From: Syntrophaceae bacterium
Lineage (GTDB): Bacteria > Desulfobacterota > SM23-61
DNA: 9,304 nucleotides
Direction of reading: 5' to 3'
Assembly: GCA_003154025.1 (NCBI GenBank)
Contig: PMCE01000136.1
Span: forward strand, 4,940 to 14,243
Positions 1 through 6,903 of this stretch are shown one piece after another (the first letter of the stretch is position 1; every line of letters starts with the position of its first letter). The notes beneath the pieces were generated by a model, which ran no database searches, was not told where the DNA came from, and worked only from the letters and a program-made list of their open reading frames with translations. The position numbers and the translations under genes are program-made.

Positions 1-219
1 GATTGTCTGAAGAAACTGCCCAACCGGTTCGCCCTGGTCCTGCTGGCGGCGGCCCGGACCAAGCAGCTCTACAAAGGCTCCGCCCCCCGCGTCCAGGCGG
101 ACAACAAGGAAGTGGTACTGGCTCTGCGGGAGATCGCCGCCGGAAAAGTGGCCCCGGCCCGGCTGTTGAGGCAAGATTTCCAGCTGCAGGACGCCCCCAC
201 TAAAGAACTCAAGGAATAG
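1..219 (+). CDS. rpoZ: RNA polymerase omega subunit, C-terminal part
   Basis: Omega is the small subunit that helps fold the beta-prime subunit and assemble RNA polymerase. The window opens inside the gene; frame 1 is open from base 1 to the TAG at 217-219 and gives 72 residues. The family hallmarks are in order: [13 protein letters not shown] near the start, then AAARTKQL, then [16 protein letters not shown]. By alignment from memory with the E. coli protein, only about seven N-terminal residues are missing, so the whole protein would be about 80 residues, normal for the short version of the family. The stop lies 17 bp before the pyrF start, so the two genes are probably cotranscribed. The family call is secure; the start lies outside the window. 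Confidence 0.92.
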   Translation, partial: DCLKKLPNRFALVLLAAARTKQLYKGSAPRVQADNKEVVLALREIAAGKVAPARLLRQDFQLQDAPTKELKE

Positions 220-220
220 C

Positions 221-227
221 AGGAGGT
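221..227 (+). promoter_or_regulatory. Shine-Dalgarno sequence setting the TTG start of pyrF
   Basis: AGGAGGT ends 9 nt before the TTG at 237. It is the only good ribosome binding site near the beginning of the conserved pyrF reading frame, and no ATG or GTG fits it, which supports TTG as the initiator. Confidence 0.7.
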
Positions 228-236
228 CTACGCGCC

Positions 237-965
237 TTGAATACCCCCGCATCTCCGGCCCCCAAAGTGATCTTCGCCCTCGACGTTCCAACTCTGGAAG
301 AAGCGCGTCGGTTCGTAACCCTCCTGCGCGGGCGGACGGGCTTCTTCAAAGTGGGCCTGGAGCTCTATACGGCCTATGGGAAAGACGCGGTAAAAGCGGT
401 GCAGGAGGCGGGAGGGAAGGTTTTTTTAGACCTGAAGTTCCATGACATTCCCAACACCGTCTCCCGGGCGGCTGAAGAGGCGGTCAAGCTCGGCGTGGAT
501 ATGTTCAACCTCCATGCCTCCGGCGGAACCGAGATGATGCGGGAAACGGTGGAACGTTGCCGCCAAGCCGCGGGAAAGATGAACCGGCGGGGACCCATCA
601 TCCTGGCGGTTACGGTCTTAACCAGCCTGGATGATGGGAATCTGAGAGAAATTGGGATGGCGGGGCCGGTCGAAGAGAGAGTCGTTGCCTTGGCTGAGCT
701 TGCCCAAAAAGCCGGGATCGATGGGGTCGTGGCCTCTCCGCGGGAGATCGCTTCCATCCGGAAACGCTTCGGGCATGAGTTTGTCATCGTAACCCCGGGG
801 ATCCGCCCGGCCTTCGAATCCGCCGGCAAAGACGATCAGAAAAGGGTCATGACCGCCCGCGAGGCGATCATGGCCGGGGCGAGTTACCTTGTGATCGGAC
901 GGCCCGTCCGGTTGGCCCCCGACCCTGCCGCCGCCATGGATAAAATTCTGGAGGAGATTCGCTGA
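237..965 (+). CDS. pyrF: orotidine 5'-phosphate decarboxylase
   Basis: This cytosolic enzyme decarboxylates orotidine monophosphate to UMP, the last step of de novo pyrimidine nucleotide synthesis. The 242-residue product has the usual length of the short bacterial form. Visible landmarks of the TIM barrel are ALDV with Asp16, FKVG with Lys38, the catalytic DLKFHDIPNT segment (Asp65, Lys67, Asp70), TPGIRP at 186-191 and the phosphate-binding YLVIGRPV at 217-224 with Arg222. All key residues are present, so it should be active. Translation starts at a TTG with a strong Shine-Dalgarno 9 nt upstream. The gene follows rpoZ by 17 bp. No terminator is evident in the 117 bp after it. Confidence 0.96.
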   Translation: MNTPASPAPKVIFALDVPTLEEARRFVTLLRGRTGFFKVGLELYTAYGKDAVKAVQEAGGKVFLDLKFHDIPNTVSRAAEEAVKLGVDMFNLHASGGTEMMRETVERCRQAAGKMNRRGPIILAVTVLTSLDDGNLREIGMAGPVEERVVALAELAQKAGIDGVVASPREIASIRKRFGHEFVIVTPGIRPAFESAGKDDQKRVMTAREAIMAGASYLVIGRPVRLAPDPAAAMDKILEEIR

Positions 966-1082
966 ACAGAAAACTTTTCCCATGGGGATGGGGATTTTCC
1001 TTTCACTTCTTCCATTCCATCCGTTTTCTCTTGGCTTGATTGCTTCGCCCCGGGAAAATTTCCAGGAGTTCTCCCCAAGCTG

Positions 1083-2078
1083 ATGGCCCGATCTCTTTTC
1101 CCAACGGTCATCCTTTTGATCCTTCTCCTAGCGAGTTGCGCCGGCCCTCCCCTGCCGACGGCTTCACCGAAAGCCCCCGGGGCCGATTCTCTTCCAGCCT
1201 CTGATTATGTCCCCAAGAAAGTTTACGACCTGGAATTCTCCGCAGCCTGGGAAGACGCCCTTAAGGCTTTGCGGGAAACAAACATGCCTATAGCCCTGCA
1301 AGACCGGGAAAAAGGGATCTTACGGACCGATTACATAAAGGGCCCGGAGATCCAACGGAAGGAGAAGGCGCTTTCCACGCGCTACAAATACAACCTTTTT
1401 TTCTTCAAGGAGTCGGAGAGAAAAACGATTCTGAATGTTCGCTGTCTCTACGAAATCAAGGAAAAGACCGCGCCCACTTTTGGGAGCGCCAATGATCTCT
1501 ATCCCGAAGAAGTGATCACCCTGGAAAAGGACCTGTACCGGATCCTCGAATCCTCCCTCCTGCCTCTGGAAGCTTCCAAACGCGCTGGCCCGCGCAGGGA
1601 AGATAGAGGCAAGACCCAGGCATCCCCTTCTCCATCTGCGGCCGTCTCCCTGCCCGGTCCCTCGTCGGAAGGGTCCAAAGAAAAAGAAGCCATTATTTTT
1701 CCGCCGCCACCAGCCGCTGCGGTTCCGGCAGTCCCGAAGACCAAAGAGACGCCCGCACCGCCGCCTGCTCCTTCCCGGGAAATTCAAGTCGCTTCCCCTC
1801 CCCCAGCGCCCTCTCCGGCGAAAGAGGTCGCGCCGGGTGCACCCCGACGGGAACCCGGCGCTAAAGTCATCTCCCCCAAGCCCAAAATCTTCCTGATCAC
1901 CAAGATGAACGCGAACCTCAGGGAAGAACCCTCTCCCCAATCGAAAATCATCCTGAACCTGAAACCGTGGAGGAAGGTGGAGAGAATCGGCGAATCCGGG
2001 AATTGGGTCCAGATCAGAATCTGGGGGACGACGACCGGGTGGCTCCAGAAGGAGTTGCTGGGGGAAGCACCCCCATAA
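1083..2078 (+). CDS. lipoprotein with BamC-like middle region and C-terminal SH3-like domain
   Basis: The 331-residue product begins with a lipoprotein signal peptide: Arg3, a hydrophobic run at 8-16 and the lipobox LASC with Cys19. It should be lipid-anchored in the periplasm or outer membrane. Residues about 45-165 form a mixed alpha/beta region (AAWEDALKALRETN, then DREKGILRTDYI) that resembles repeat domains of BamC/NlpB-type outer-membrane lipoproteins; this is a resemblance by eye, not a firm assignment. Residues about 168-268 are a low-complexity Pro/Ala/Lys linker, likely spanning periplasm or wall. Residues about 270-326 match a bacterial SH3 domain (MNANLREEPS, then GNWVQIRIW, then GWLQKELL). 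The ATG follows an AGGAG by 14 nt, a rather long spacing. The exact role is unknown; envelope assembly or peptidoglycan contact is an inference. Confidence 0.8.
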   Translation: MARSLFPTVILLILLLASCAGPPLPTASPKAPGADSLPASDYVPKKVYDLEFSAAWEDALKALRETNMPIALQDREKGILRTDYIKGPEIQRKEKALSTRYKYNLFFFKESERKTILNVRCLYEIKEKTAPTFGSANDLYPEEVITLEKDLYRILESSLLPLEASKRAGPRREDRGKTQASPSPSAAVSLPGPSSEGSKEKEAIIFPPPPAAAVPAVPKTKETPAPPPAPSREIQVASPPPAPSPAKEVAPGAPRREPGAKVISPKPKIFLITKMNANLREEPSPQSKIILNLKPWRKVERIGESGNWVQIRIWGTTTGWLQKELLGEAPP

Positions 2079-2079
2079 C

Positions 2080-2173
2080 AATTGCGCATCGCGAATTGGG
2101 GATTGAACCTTCGAAGGGACGCGTGTTTGGTAGTGGTTTACAAGATCAGAAATTCTTAATTCAATGCGCAATT
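2080..2173. repeat. heptamer-periodic repeats bounded by a 10-bp inverted repeat
   Basis: On the + strand, four 7-bp units start at 2081, 2088, 2095 and 2102. All begin ATTG or ATCG (consensus ATTGNGN). On the - strand, two related units, ATTGCGC and ATTGAAT, occupy 2166-2172 and 2159-2165. The outer edges form a perfect 10-bp inverted repeat, AATTGCGCAT at 2080-2089 against ATGCGCAATT at 2164-2173. The element fills most of the gap between the lipoprotein gene and ettA. A tiny miniature transposable element is an alternative, but no flanking target duplication is visible. Confidence 0.55.
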
Positions 2174-2180
2174 TTGATCT
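2143..2180 (+). promoter_or_regulatory. stem-loop just ahead of the ettA ribosome binding site
   Basis: AGATCA at 2143-2148 and AAATT at 2150-2154 pair with AATTT at 2170-2174 and TGATCT at 2175-2180. This makes an 11-bp stem with one bulged G and a 15-nt loop, ending 12 nt before the AGGAGG of ettA. It shares bases 2170-2173 with the 10-bp inverted repeat 2080-2089/2164-2173, so the two pairings exclude each other. A regulatory role is only an inference. Confidence 0.3.
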
Positions 2181-2209
2181 GATTATCATTCCAGGAGGAT
2201 TGCTTTTCC

Positions 2210-3892
2210 ATGAGCCAGAAACCCGACAAAGTCATCTACACCATGATGGGCGTGGGCAAATACTACGACAAGAAGCCGGTCCTGCAGGACATTTCCCTCG
2301 GCTATTTTTATGGCGCCAAGATCGGCGTCATCGGGTTGAACGGTTCGGGGAAGAGTTCTCTCCTCCGGATTATGGCCGGCGTGGATAAGGAATTCGTCGG
2401 ACAGACCATCCAGTCGCCCGGTTACACCATCGGTTTTCTCGAGCAGGAGCCCAGGCTGGATGACTCCAAGACCGTGCGCGAGGTCGTCGAGGAAGGCGTC
2501 CAGGGAATCGTCGGCCTGCTCAAGGAATTCGAGAAGATCAATGAAAAATTTGCCGAGCCCATGTCCGATGACGAAATGAACAAACTCCTCGATCGGCAGG
2601 GCCAGGTGCAGGAGAAGCTGGACACCGTGGGGGCCTGGGACCTGGACAGCCGCCTGGAAATGGCCATGGACGCCCTCCGCTGTCCATCCGGCGACACCCT
2701 AGTGAAGGTCCTCTCTGGAGGGGAACGCCGGCGCGTCGGCCTCTGTCGCCTCCTGCTGCAGAAGCCGGACATCCTTCTCCTCGACGAGCCCACCAACCAC
2801 CTGGATGCCGAAACGGTCGCCTGGCTGGAGGCGCATTTGCAGCAATATGCCGGTACCGTGATCGCCGTGACTCACGACCGTTATTTTCTCGACAATGTGG
2901 CCGGCTGGATCCTGGAACTGGACCGGGGCCGGGGAATTCCCTGGAAGGGGAATTATTCCTCCTGGCTGGAGCAGAAGAGAACCCGCCTGCAGCAGGAAGA
3001 AAAGACGGAGACGGCCCGCCAGAAGACCCTCCAGCGGGAGCTGGAGTGGATCCGCCTGGCCCCCAAGGCCCGGCAGGCCAAGGGGAAGGCGAGGATCAAC
3101 GCCTACGAAGCCCTTTTGAGCCAGGAAACGGAGAAGCGAGGGGAGGACCTCGAGATTTACCTTCCCCCCGGGCCTCGCCTGGGGAATCTGGTGATTGAGG
3201 CTAAAGACCTAAGCAAGGGATACGGAGACAATCTTCTTTTTGAAGGAATGAATTTTTCCCTTCCTCCGGGGGGAATCGTGGGGGTCATCGGTCCCAATGG
3301 CGCCGGGAAGACCACCCTCTTCCGCCTGATCACCGGCCAGGAAAAAGCGGACTACGGAACGATCCGGATCGGCGATACCGTTAAGCTGGGTTATGTGGAT
3401 CAAAGCCGGGATCAGCTGGACCCGGAGAAGAATATCTGGACGGAGATTTCCGGCGGACGGGATACGATCCAGGTCGGGAACCGGGAGATCAACTCCCGGG
3501 CGTATGTTGCCCGGTTCAACTTCACCGGCACGGACCAGCAGAAAAAGGTGGGGATGCTCTCCGGCGGCGAGAGGAACCGGGTCCACCTGGCCAAAATGCT
3601 CAAAGAGGGGGGCAACGTCATCCTGCTGGACGAGCCCACCAACGATCTGGATGTGAACACCCTGAGAGCCCTGGAAGAAGCTCTGGAGAACTTCGCCGGC
3701 TGCGCCGTGGTGATCAGCCATGACCGCTGGTTCCTTGACCGAATCGCCACCCACATTCTGGCTTTCGAGGGGGACAGCAAGGCCGTCTGGTTCGCGGGGA
3801 ATTATTCGGACTACGAAGCCGACCGCAAGAAAAGACTCGGCGCCGCCGCCGACCAGCCGCATCGGATCAAGTACCGGCAGCTGACCCGGTAA
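2210..3892 (+). CDS. ettA: energy-dependent translational throttle protein EttA (ABC-F ATPase)
   Basis: EttA is a cytosolic ABC-F protein that binds the ribosomal E site and gates the first elongation steps according to the ATP/ADP balance. The 560-residue product has two nucleotide-binding domains and no membrane segment. Domain 1 shows Walker [10 protein letters not shown] (42-50), signature LSGGER (168-173) and Walker B LLLDEPT with Glu193. Domain 2 shows GPNGAGKTT (361-369), LSGGER (450-455) and ILLDEPT with Glu475. The region about 90-140 is the short arm, and the charged 245-320 stretch is the interdomain linker with EttA-type [10 protein letters not shown] and [10 protein letters not shown]. 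The C-terminal HRIKYRQL also matches EttA. The ATG has AGGAGG 11 nt upstream. It faces convergent genes downstream with no clear intrinsic terminator. Confidence 0.95.
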   Translation: MSQKPDKVIYTMMGVGKYYDKKPVLQDISLGYFYGAKIGVIGLNGSGKSSLLRIMAGVDKEFVGQTIQSPGYTIGFLEQEPRLDDSKTVREVVEEGVQGIVGLLKEFEKINEKFAEPMSDDEMNKLLDRQGQVQEKLDTVGAWDLDSRLEMAMDALRCPSGDTLVKVLSGGERRRVGLCRLLLQKPDILLLDEPTNHLDAETVAWLEAHLQQYAGTVIAVTHDRYFLDNVAGWILELDRGRGIPWKGNYSSWLEQKRTRLQQEEKTETARQKTLQRELEWIRLAPKARQAKGKARINAYEALLSQETEKRGEDLEIYLPPGPRLGNLVIEAKDLSKGYGDNLLFEGMNFSLPPGGIVGVIGPNGAGKTTLFRLITGQEKADYGTIRIGDTVKLGYVDQSRDQLDPEKNIWTEISGGRDTIQVGNREINSRAYVARFNFTGTDQQKKVGMLSGGERNRVHLAKMLKEGGNVILLDEPTNDLDVNTLRALEEALENFAGCAVVISHDRWFLDRIATHILAFEGDSKAVWFAGNYSDYEADRKKRLGAAADQPHRIKYRQLTR

Positions 3893-3997
3893 TAAGGGTC
3901 CCTAACAGCAATTTTGAGGGCTGAACCAAACCTTTGAAACCCGGTTATCAAGCCTCTGAATTGGCCGAAGAAACGGGCAGAGTAGAGAGAATTCGCG

Positions 3998-4009
3998 TTC
4001 GGTACCGAA
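3998..4009. other. 12-nt perfect palindrome between convergent genes
   Basis: TTCGGTACCGAA reads the same on both strands and lies in the 168-bp gap between the 3' ends of ettA and the cysteine-cluster gene. It is followed on the + strand by an A-run and has no T-tract, so it does not look like an intrinsic terminator. It could be a protein-binding site or chance. Confidence 0.2.
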
Positions 4010-4060
4010 AAAGTGGAGCAACCGCGATGAGTATTTGGAGTCCGGGCGGCACAAAATCCT

Positions 4061-4585
4061 TCAGAATCTGCGCCGCCTTCCCCGCCAGATTTCAGCTTTC
4101 AACCGCTCGTACACATTAAAGACAATAGGAAATACCGAGCAATTCGAGTAGACCTGGATAGTTCGAGAAATGAAATCTTTCTCTTGCAGGTGCGGATAGG
4201 AGCGGCAAACGGAAAAACGGTGCGAGTAGACCCGGCAGAGGTTGCCGCTCAGCAAGGGGCAGGGTATCGAGCGGAAAGAAGACCCCCCTTCTCCCCCGGA
4301 AGTTTGGAGGTATTGGTCGATGACCTGCTCCTTGGAGATGCGCAGCTTGACCGCGAGACGCTCGACATCCTTGCCGGTCAGGAGCAGTCGGACGGACCTA
4401 CAGCAATTGGCGCATTGCCGGCAGTCGTTTTGGGCCGCTACTTCTCCGTAGTGCCGGTGGACAATCGAGTCGAGTTTCCGGGTTGACAGATCCGAGCTCT
4501 TCAGAAAGCAGCGGAAGGACCAATTGGCATCCGCCCGCTGATCAGCCAATTCTTTGATTTTATCGGGGTCCGTCTCGAGTTTCAT
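4061..4585 (-). CDS. YkgJ-family cysteine cluster protein
   Basis: The 174-residue product carries the family signature CxxCxxCC at Cys55, Cys58, Cys61 and Cys62. Further conserved cysteines follow at 109 and 117 (CPLL then NLCRVY), at 127 (CRSYP) and at 149. Such proteins are thought to bind a metal, probably zinc or an Fe-S cluster; their biochemical role is not established, so none is given here. No signal peptide or membrane segment is seen, so a cytosolic location is likely. The ATG is set by AGGAGG 5 nt upstream. The C-terminus ends in an Arg-rich tail (GRRRRF). It lies 18 bp downstream of the 391-residue gene and probably shares its transcript, suggesting linked function. Confidence 0.82.
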   Translation of the reverse strand: MKLETDPDKIKELADQRADANWSFRCFLKSSDLSTRKLDSIVHRHYGEVAAQNDCRQCANCCRSVRLLLTGKDVERLAVKLRISKEQVIDQYLQTSGGEGGSSFRSIPCPLLSGNLCRVYSHRFSVCRSYPHLQEKDFISRTIQVYSNCSVFPIVFNVYERLKAEIWRGRRRRF

Positions 4586-4603
4586 GCACCCCTCCTTCAG
4601 GAA

Positions 4604-5779
4604 TCAAAGGGCGAGGTATCCATCAGGGGCCAGGCTCGTTGCCAGCATGACCATATTGATATCCTGATGGGCCGTCCAGCTTTCGGCTTTTTGATTGGAC
4701 CCGTCCAGCCAAAAGCTTTCTATGATTTCGCTCAATGGCGTGTGCCGCATCAGGCTTGCAATCCTCGAATGCAGCGGAAGTTTCTTATTGAAAAAACCCG
4801 GGTTTTCCTCAATCAGTCCCTGCAACCTTTCAACCGCCCGCAATCCGATGGACAATCCCAGCTCCCGGAATGCAAGACGGTAATCGGCCGGAACCTTCCA
4901 GGAATTCTTTCTCGCGAAAGATTCCAACCCCGGCTGGGAAGAATCCAATAGAATCTGCAGGAGGTCGGCTCGCTCAAAATTTTCGTTTACGATCAATTGG
5001 GCCACTTTGTAGGCATCACTCAAAAGACCTCCAATACCGAGCGAGTCATCTGTGGCCCAGGTTTTTCCCTTACAGATATCGGCCATGGCGGCAATTTCCG
5101 CATGGAGATCCAGCCCCGTTAATCTTTCGGTATCTTTGGCGGCCGTCGCCTGAAGCACGTTGAAGGTAATGAATCCGTCGAGAGGATCCTGATGGCCCAT
5201 GGAGGGCACGAGGGGATAGGCGAGATCGATGCTCATTTTCCAGTACATCCGTCTCTGGCCGCCGCCCCGTGGGATATAGGTAAAACGGGCATGGGCCGTC
5301 TTGGCAAGCTCAATGGCCCACGTATGGTAGATCGGATCCCCGGTGACTCGAGTTACCCGGTCCAGAGCGTGCATCCATTTCGTCAGGTAATGAAAGTACT
5401 GCCCGTCCCGGTCCCACTCCAAATTTTCGTCATAGGGGTTCCCGGGCTTCCGTTCGTTCATGCTTTTGCCGATTCTCAAGCCCCCCTTCGTAGGGTGCCA
5501 CTTGCCTTCCTCCTCATCGAGGCCGCTAAGCCGGCCCTCCCGCGGGTCGTCTTCCCGGTGTCGGCCAAGCACATGGTGGACCTGATCGACGAGGCGTAAG
5601 GCGAGATCCCGGTATTCTTCTTCTCCCGTCTGTCGGAAAAGGTCGAGAAAATTGCAGACGGCAAAAGCATCGGTCCACAGGTAGCGTCGGGGAACCTCCT
5701 TGCCTGGCGAAAGTCCGGTCCGATCGGCAAATTCGATCATGATTTTTCGGACAATTGAAAGGGATGTGTTTGATTTCAT
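4604..5779 (-). CDS. uncharacterised helical protein, possible alpha/alpha-toroid fold
   Basis: I do not recognise a named family for this 391-residue protein. It is rich in helices and has repeated hairpin-like blocks. Residues 33-75 (RYLWTDAFAVCNFLDLF, TGEEEYRDLAL) and 123-168 (DRDGQYFHYLTKWMHAL, TGDPIYHTWAI) follow the same pattern of aromatic-rich helix, TG turn, acidic-Tyr and second helix. Similar helix pairs continue to the end. This suggests an (alpha/alpha) toroid as in six-hairpin glycosidases or epimerases, with clustered Trp, Asp and His (WTD 35-37, EWDRD 121-125, SMGHQD 193-198, WTAHQD 368-373) as a possible active site. No signal peptide is evident. The start is uncertain: the GG lies immediately against the ATG at 5777-5779, and Met14 (5738-5740) also lacks a good ribosome site. 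The cysteine-cluster gene follows after 18 bp. Confidence 0.72.
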   Translation of the reverse strand: MKSNTSLSIVRKIMIEFADRTGLSPGKEVPRRYLWTDAFAVCNFLDLFRQTGEEEYRDLALRLVDQVHHVLGRHREDDPREGRLSGLDEEEGKWHPTKGGLRIGKSMNERKPGNPYDENLEWDRDGQYFHYLTKWMHALDRVTRVTGDPIYHTWAIELAKTAHARFTYIPRGGGQRRMYWKMSIDLAYPLVPSMGHQDPLDGFITFNVLQATAAKDTERLTGLDLHAEIAAMADICKGKTWATDDSLGIGGLLSDAYKVAQLIVNENFERADLLQILLDSSQPGLESFARKNSWKVPADYRLAFRELGLSIGLRAVERLQGLIEENPGFFNKKLPLHSRIASLMRHTPLSEIIESFWLDGSNQKAESWTAHQDINMVMLATSLAPDGYLAL

Positions 5780-5791
5780 CCTTTTTTCAAT

Positions 5792-5843
5792 GGCGCTTAC
5801 GCTACCCGCGAACCGCGCCTTCTTATGGCGGCTTCACGCCGCC
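5792..5843. repeat. paired GC-rich hairpins (REP/PU-like intergenic element)
   Basis: Two stem-loops sit side by side in the 100-bp gap between the glycosylase and the 391-residue gene. GGCGC (5792-5796) pairs with GCGCC (5815-5819) around an 18-nt loop, and GGCGGC (5827-5832) pairs with GCCGCC (5838-5843) around TTCAC. No T-run follows on either strand, so an intrinsic terminator is unlikely. The arrangement resembles repetitive extragenic palindromes, but whether it recurs in the genome cannot be seen here. Confidence 0.4.
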
Positions 5844-5879
5844 GAGGTCCGGCCGTCCATTTGCACCCAAACTCCCAAG

Positions 5880-6431
5880 CTATTGCTTCGAGACGAAGGG
5901 ATTGCCCCTGATAGTAAACCGCAAGAGCCTTCTCGCCCAGTGTCCTGCGTAGTCCACGCCGACCCGGCGGCTACTGACAATTACCAGAGACTGTAACTCG
6001 GCGGCAGCGCCTACATAAAAATCGTCGCTGACCAGGTCGTGTCCGTTGAGGCGCATGTCGATATGCATCGCTTTGCACAGCAGGCCGGGGCCTTGGGTTC
6101 GTCCATCGATATTTTTCACCGGCTCCACCGCCCGCAAAAGTACTGCCGACGCATGGCCCTCGGGCTCGGTCACGACATTCATACAACAGTACATCCCGTA
6201 GATCAGGTAAACGTAAGCGTGGCCCGGCGGACCAAACATGACTTTCGTCCGCTTGGTCTTGCCCTTGGAAGAATGCGCGGCGAGATCGTGCGCTCCGAGG
6301 TAGGCCTCGACTTCCACAATCCTGCCGATGCGTTCCACGCCATGCGCCCCATGGACCAGGTATTTCCCGAGCAACTCCTTGGCGACCGTGATCGTATTCC
6401 GGTCATAAAAAGCCCGCGCCAGTTTTTGCAT
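5880..6431 (-). CDS. mpg: DNA-3-methyladenine glycosylase, AAG/MPG family
   Basis: This family excises alkylated and deaminated purines such as 3-methyladenine and hypoxanthine from DNA, starting base-excision repair. The 183-residue product is full length for the short bacterial form. The core IVEVEAYLG carries the catalytic Glu42 and the intercalating Tyr44, equivalent by alignment from memory to human Glu125 and Tyr127, with His53 matching human His136. YVYLIYGMYCCMN (73-85), VLLRAVEP (97-104), TQGPGLL and the C-terminal GNPFVS are also typical. The upstream Shine-Dalgarno is weak. The gene is 100 bp upstream of the 391-residue gene and 126 bp downstream of the DUF493 gene, so it may be its own unit. 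Confidence 0.93.
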   Translation of the reverse strand: MQKLARAFYDRNTITVAKELLGKYLVHGAHGVERIGRIVEVEAYLGAHDLAAHSSKGKTKRTKVMFGPPGHAYVYLIYGMYCCMNVVTEPEGHASAVLLRAVEPVKNIDGRTQGPGLLCKAMHIDMRLNGHDLVSDDFYVGAAAELQSLVIVSSRRVGVDYAGHWARRLLRFTIRGNPFVSKQ

Positions 6432-6519
6432 GATCGTTCTGCAGGCAGCCTCAGTTTGTAGGATAGGACCGGCGGGAATTCTTAAGCCGCCAGCGGATCC
6501 AGAAAATAGTGGTGTTTCC

Positions 6520-6554
6520 TGAACCTTGGACCTGGTGCCTTGAACCTTGTCCCT
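6520..6554. repeat. degenerate heptamer tandem repeat
   Basis: Five 7-bp units start at 6520, 6527, 6534, 6541 and 6548. Each fits TGNNCCT with at most one or two changes; the first and fourth are identical TGAACCT, 21 bp apart. A sixth, weaker unit may precede at 6513. The array lies just downstream of the DUF493 gene on the - strand, between it and the glycosylase gene. Confidence 0.6.
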
Positions 6555-6557
6555 CTT

Positions 6558-6821
6558 TTACAGGGCGATGACCCCTTTGATCTTCTCCGCCTGGCGGTAG
6601 AAAGATATCACTTCCTCGCTGGACCTCACTTCCCATTCGGCGGTGAAGCTTACGTATCTGGCATTCTTCGAATACCGGGTGGTAAAGGGCCTACCCTGGA
6701 ATAAGGCCGTCAGTTCGTCAATCCTGGCCATGGGAGCGATGAACTTAAAGACATAGGGGCAGGGAAAGGTGTAGAACTCGTCGAGCTTGGCCTGCAGGCG
6801 GGAAAGAGAGGGGTTTTCCAA
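6558..6821 (-). CDS. DUF493 (YbeD-like) small protein
   Basis: The 87-residue product matches the DUF493/UPF0250 family, a small ferredoxin-like alpha/beta fold resembling ACT-type regulatory domains. Family marks are the strand around YVFKFIAP (23-30), the YSKNARYVSFTAEWEV segment and the final helix and strand (SSEEVISFYRQAE, GVIAL). The role of the family is unsettled; a regulatory or ligand-binding function is inference from the fold. The likely start is a TTG at 6819-6821 with a modest AGGA about 9 nt upstream; no ATG is available before the conserved core, and an in-frame stop lies at 6843-6845. The acyltransferase gene ends 82 bp upstream. Confidence 0.78.
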   Translation of the reverse strand: MENPSLSRLQAKLDEFYTFPCPYVFKFIAPMARIDELTALFQGRPFTTRYSKNARYVSFTAEWEVRSSEEVISFYRQAEKIKGVIAL

Positions 6822-6868
6822 GAGGAAATTCCTATTCAGGGTTCATGGGAAAGAAAAAGCCGGAGAGG

Positions 6869-6900
6869 GACCCCCGATCTGTAGGGTCGGTCTACCGGTC
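6869..6900. repeat. GACCC...TGTAGGG hairpin element, copy 1
   Basis: GACCC at 6869-6873 is followed after six bases by TGTAGGG at 6880-6886. It overlaps a hairpin in which GGTCGG (6885-6890) pairs with CCGGTC (6895-6900), including two G-U pairs, around TCTA. A similar arrangement occurs at 7772-7812. It lies between the acyltransferase and DUF493 genes. Confidence 0.35.
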
Positions 6901-6903
6901 TGC

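Noticed and set aside
374..829. A 151-codon open frame opposite pyrF
   Set aside because: Shadow of a conserved enzyme gene; composition is Ser/Arg/Pro-rich and no motif or start signal supports it.
1320..2189. A 289-codon open frame on the - strand opposite the lipoprotein gene
   Set aside because: It mirrors the G+C-rich lipoprotein gene, has a Arg/Gly-rich composition with no recognisable motif and no ribosome site. The + strand frame has a signal peptide and domains.
3209..3862. A 217-codon open frame on the - strand inside ettA
   Set aside because: It lies wholly opposite conserved ABC-F motifs of ettA and shows no protein family features of its own.
3960..4151. A 63-codon + strand frame in the convergent gap with a protein-like stretch (KKWSNRDEYLESG)
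   Set aside because: It has no start codon with a ribosome site, matches no family I recognise and its last third runs antisense to the cysteine-cluster gene.
6822..6903. Intrinsic terminator after plsC on the - strand (GACCC/GGGTC stem, then a T-rich stretch)
   Set aside because: The stem is only 5 bp and the T-rich stretch begins about 10 nt after it and is interrupted, so it does not meet the usual pattern.
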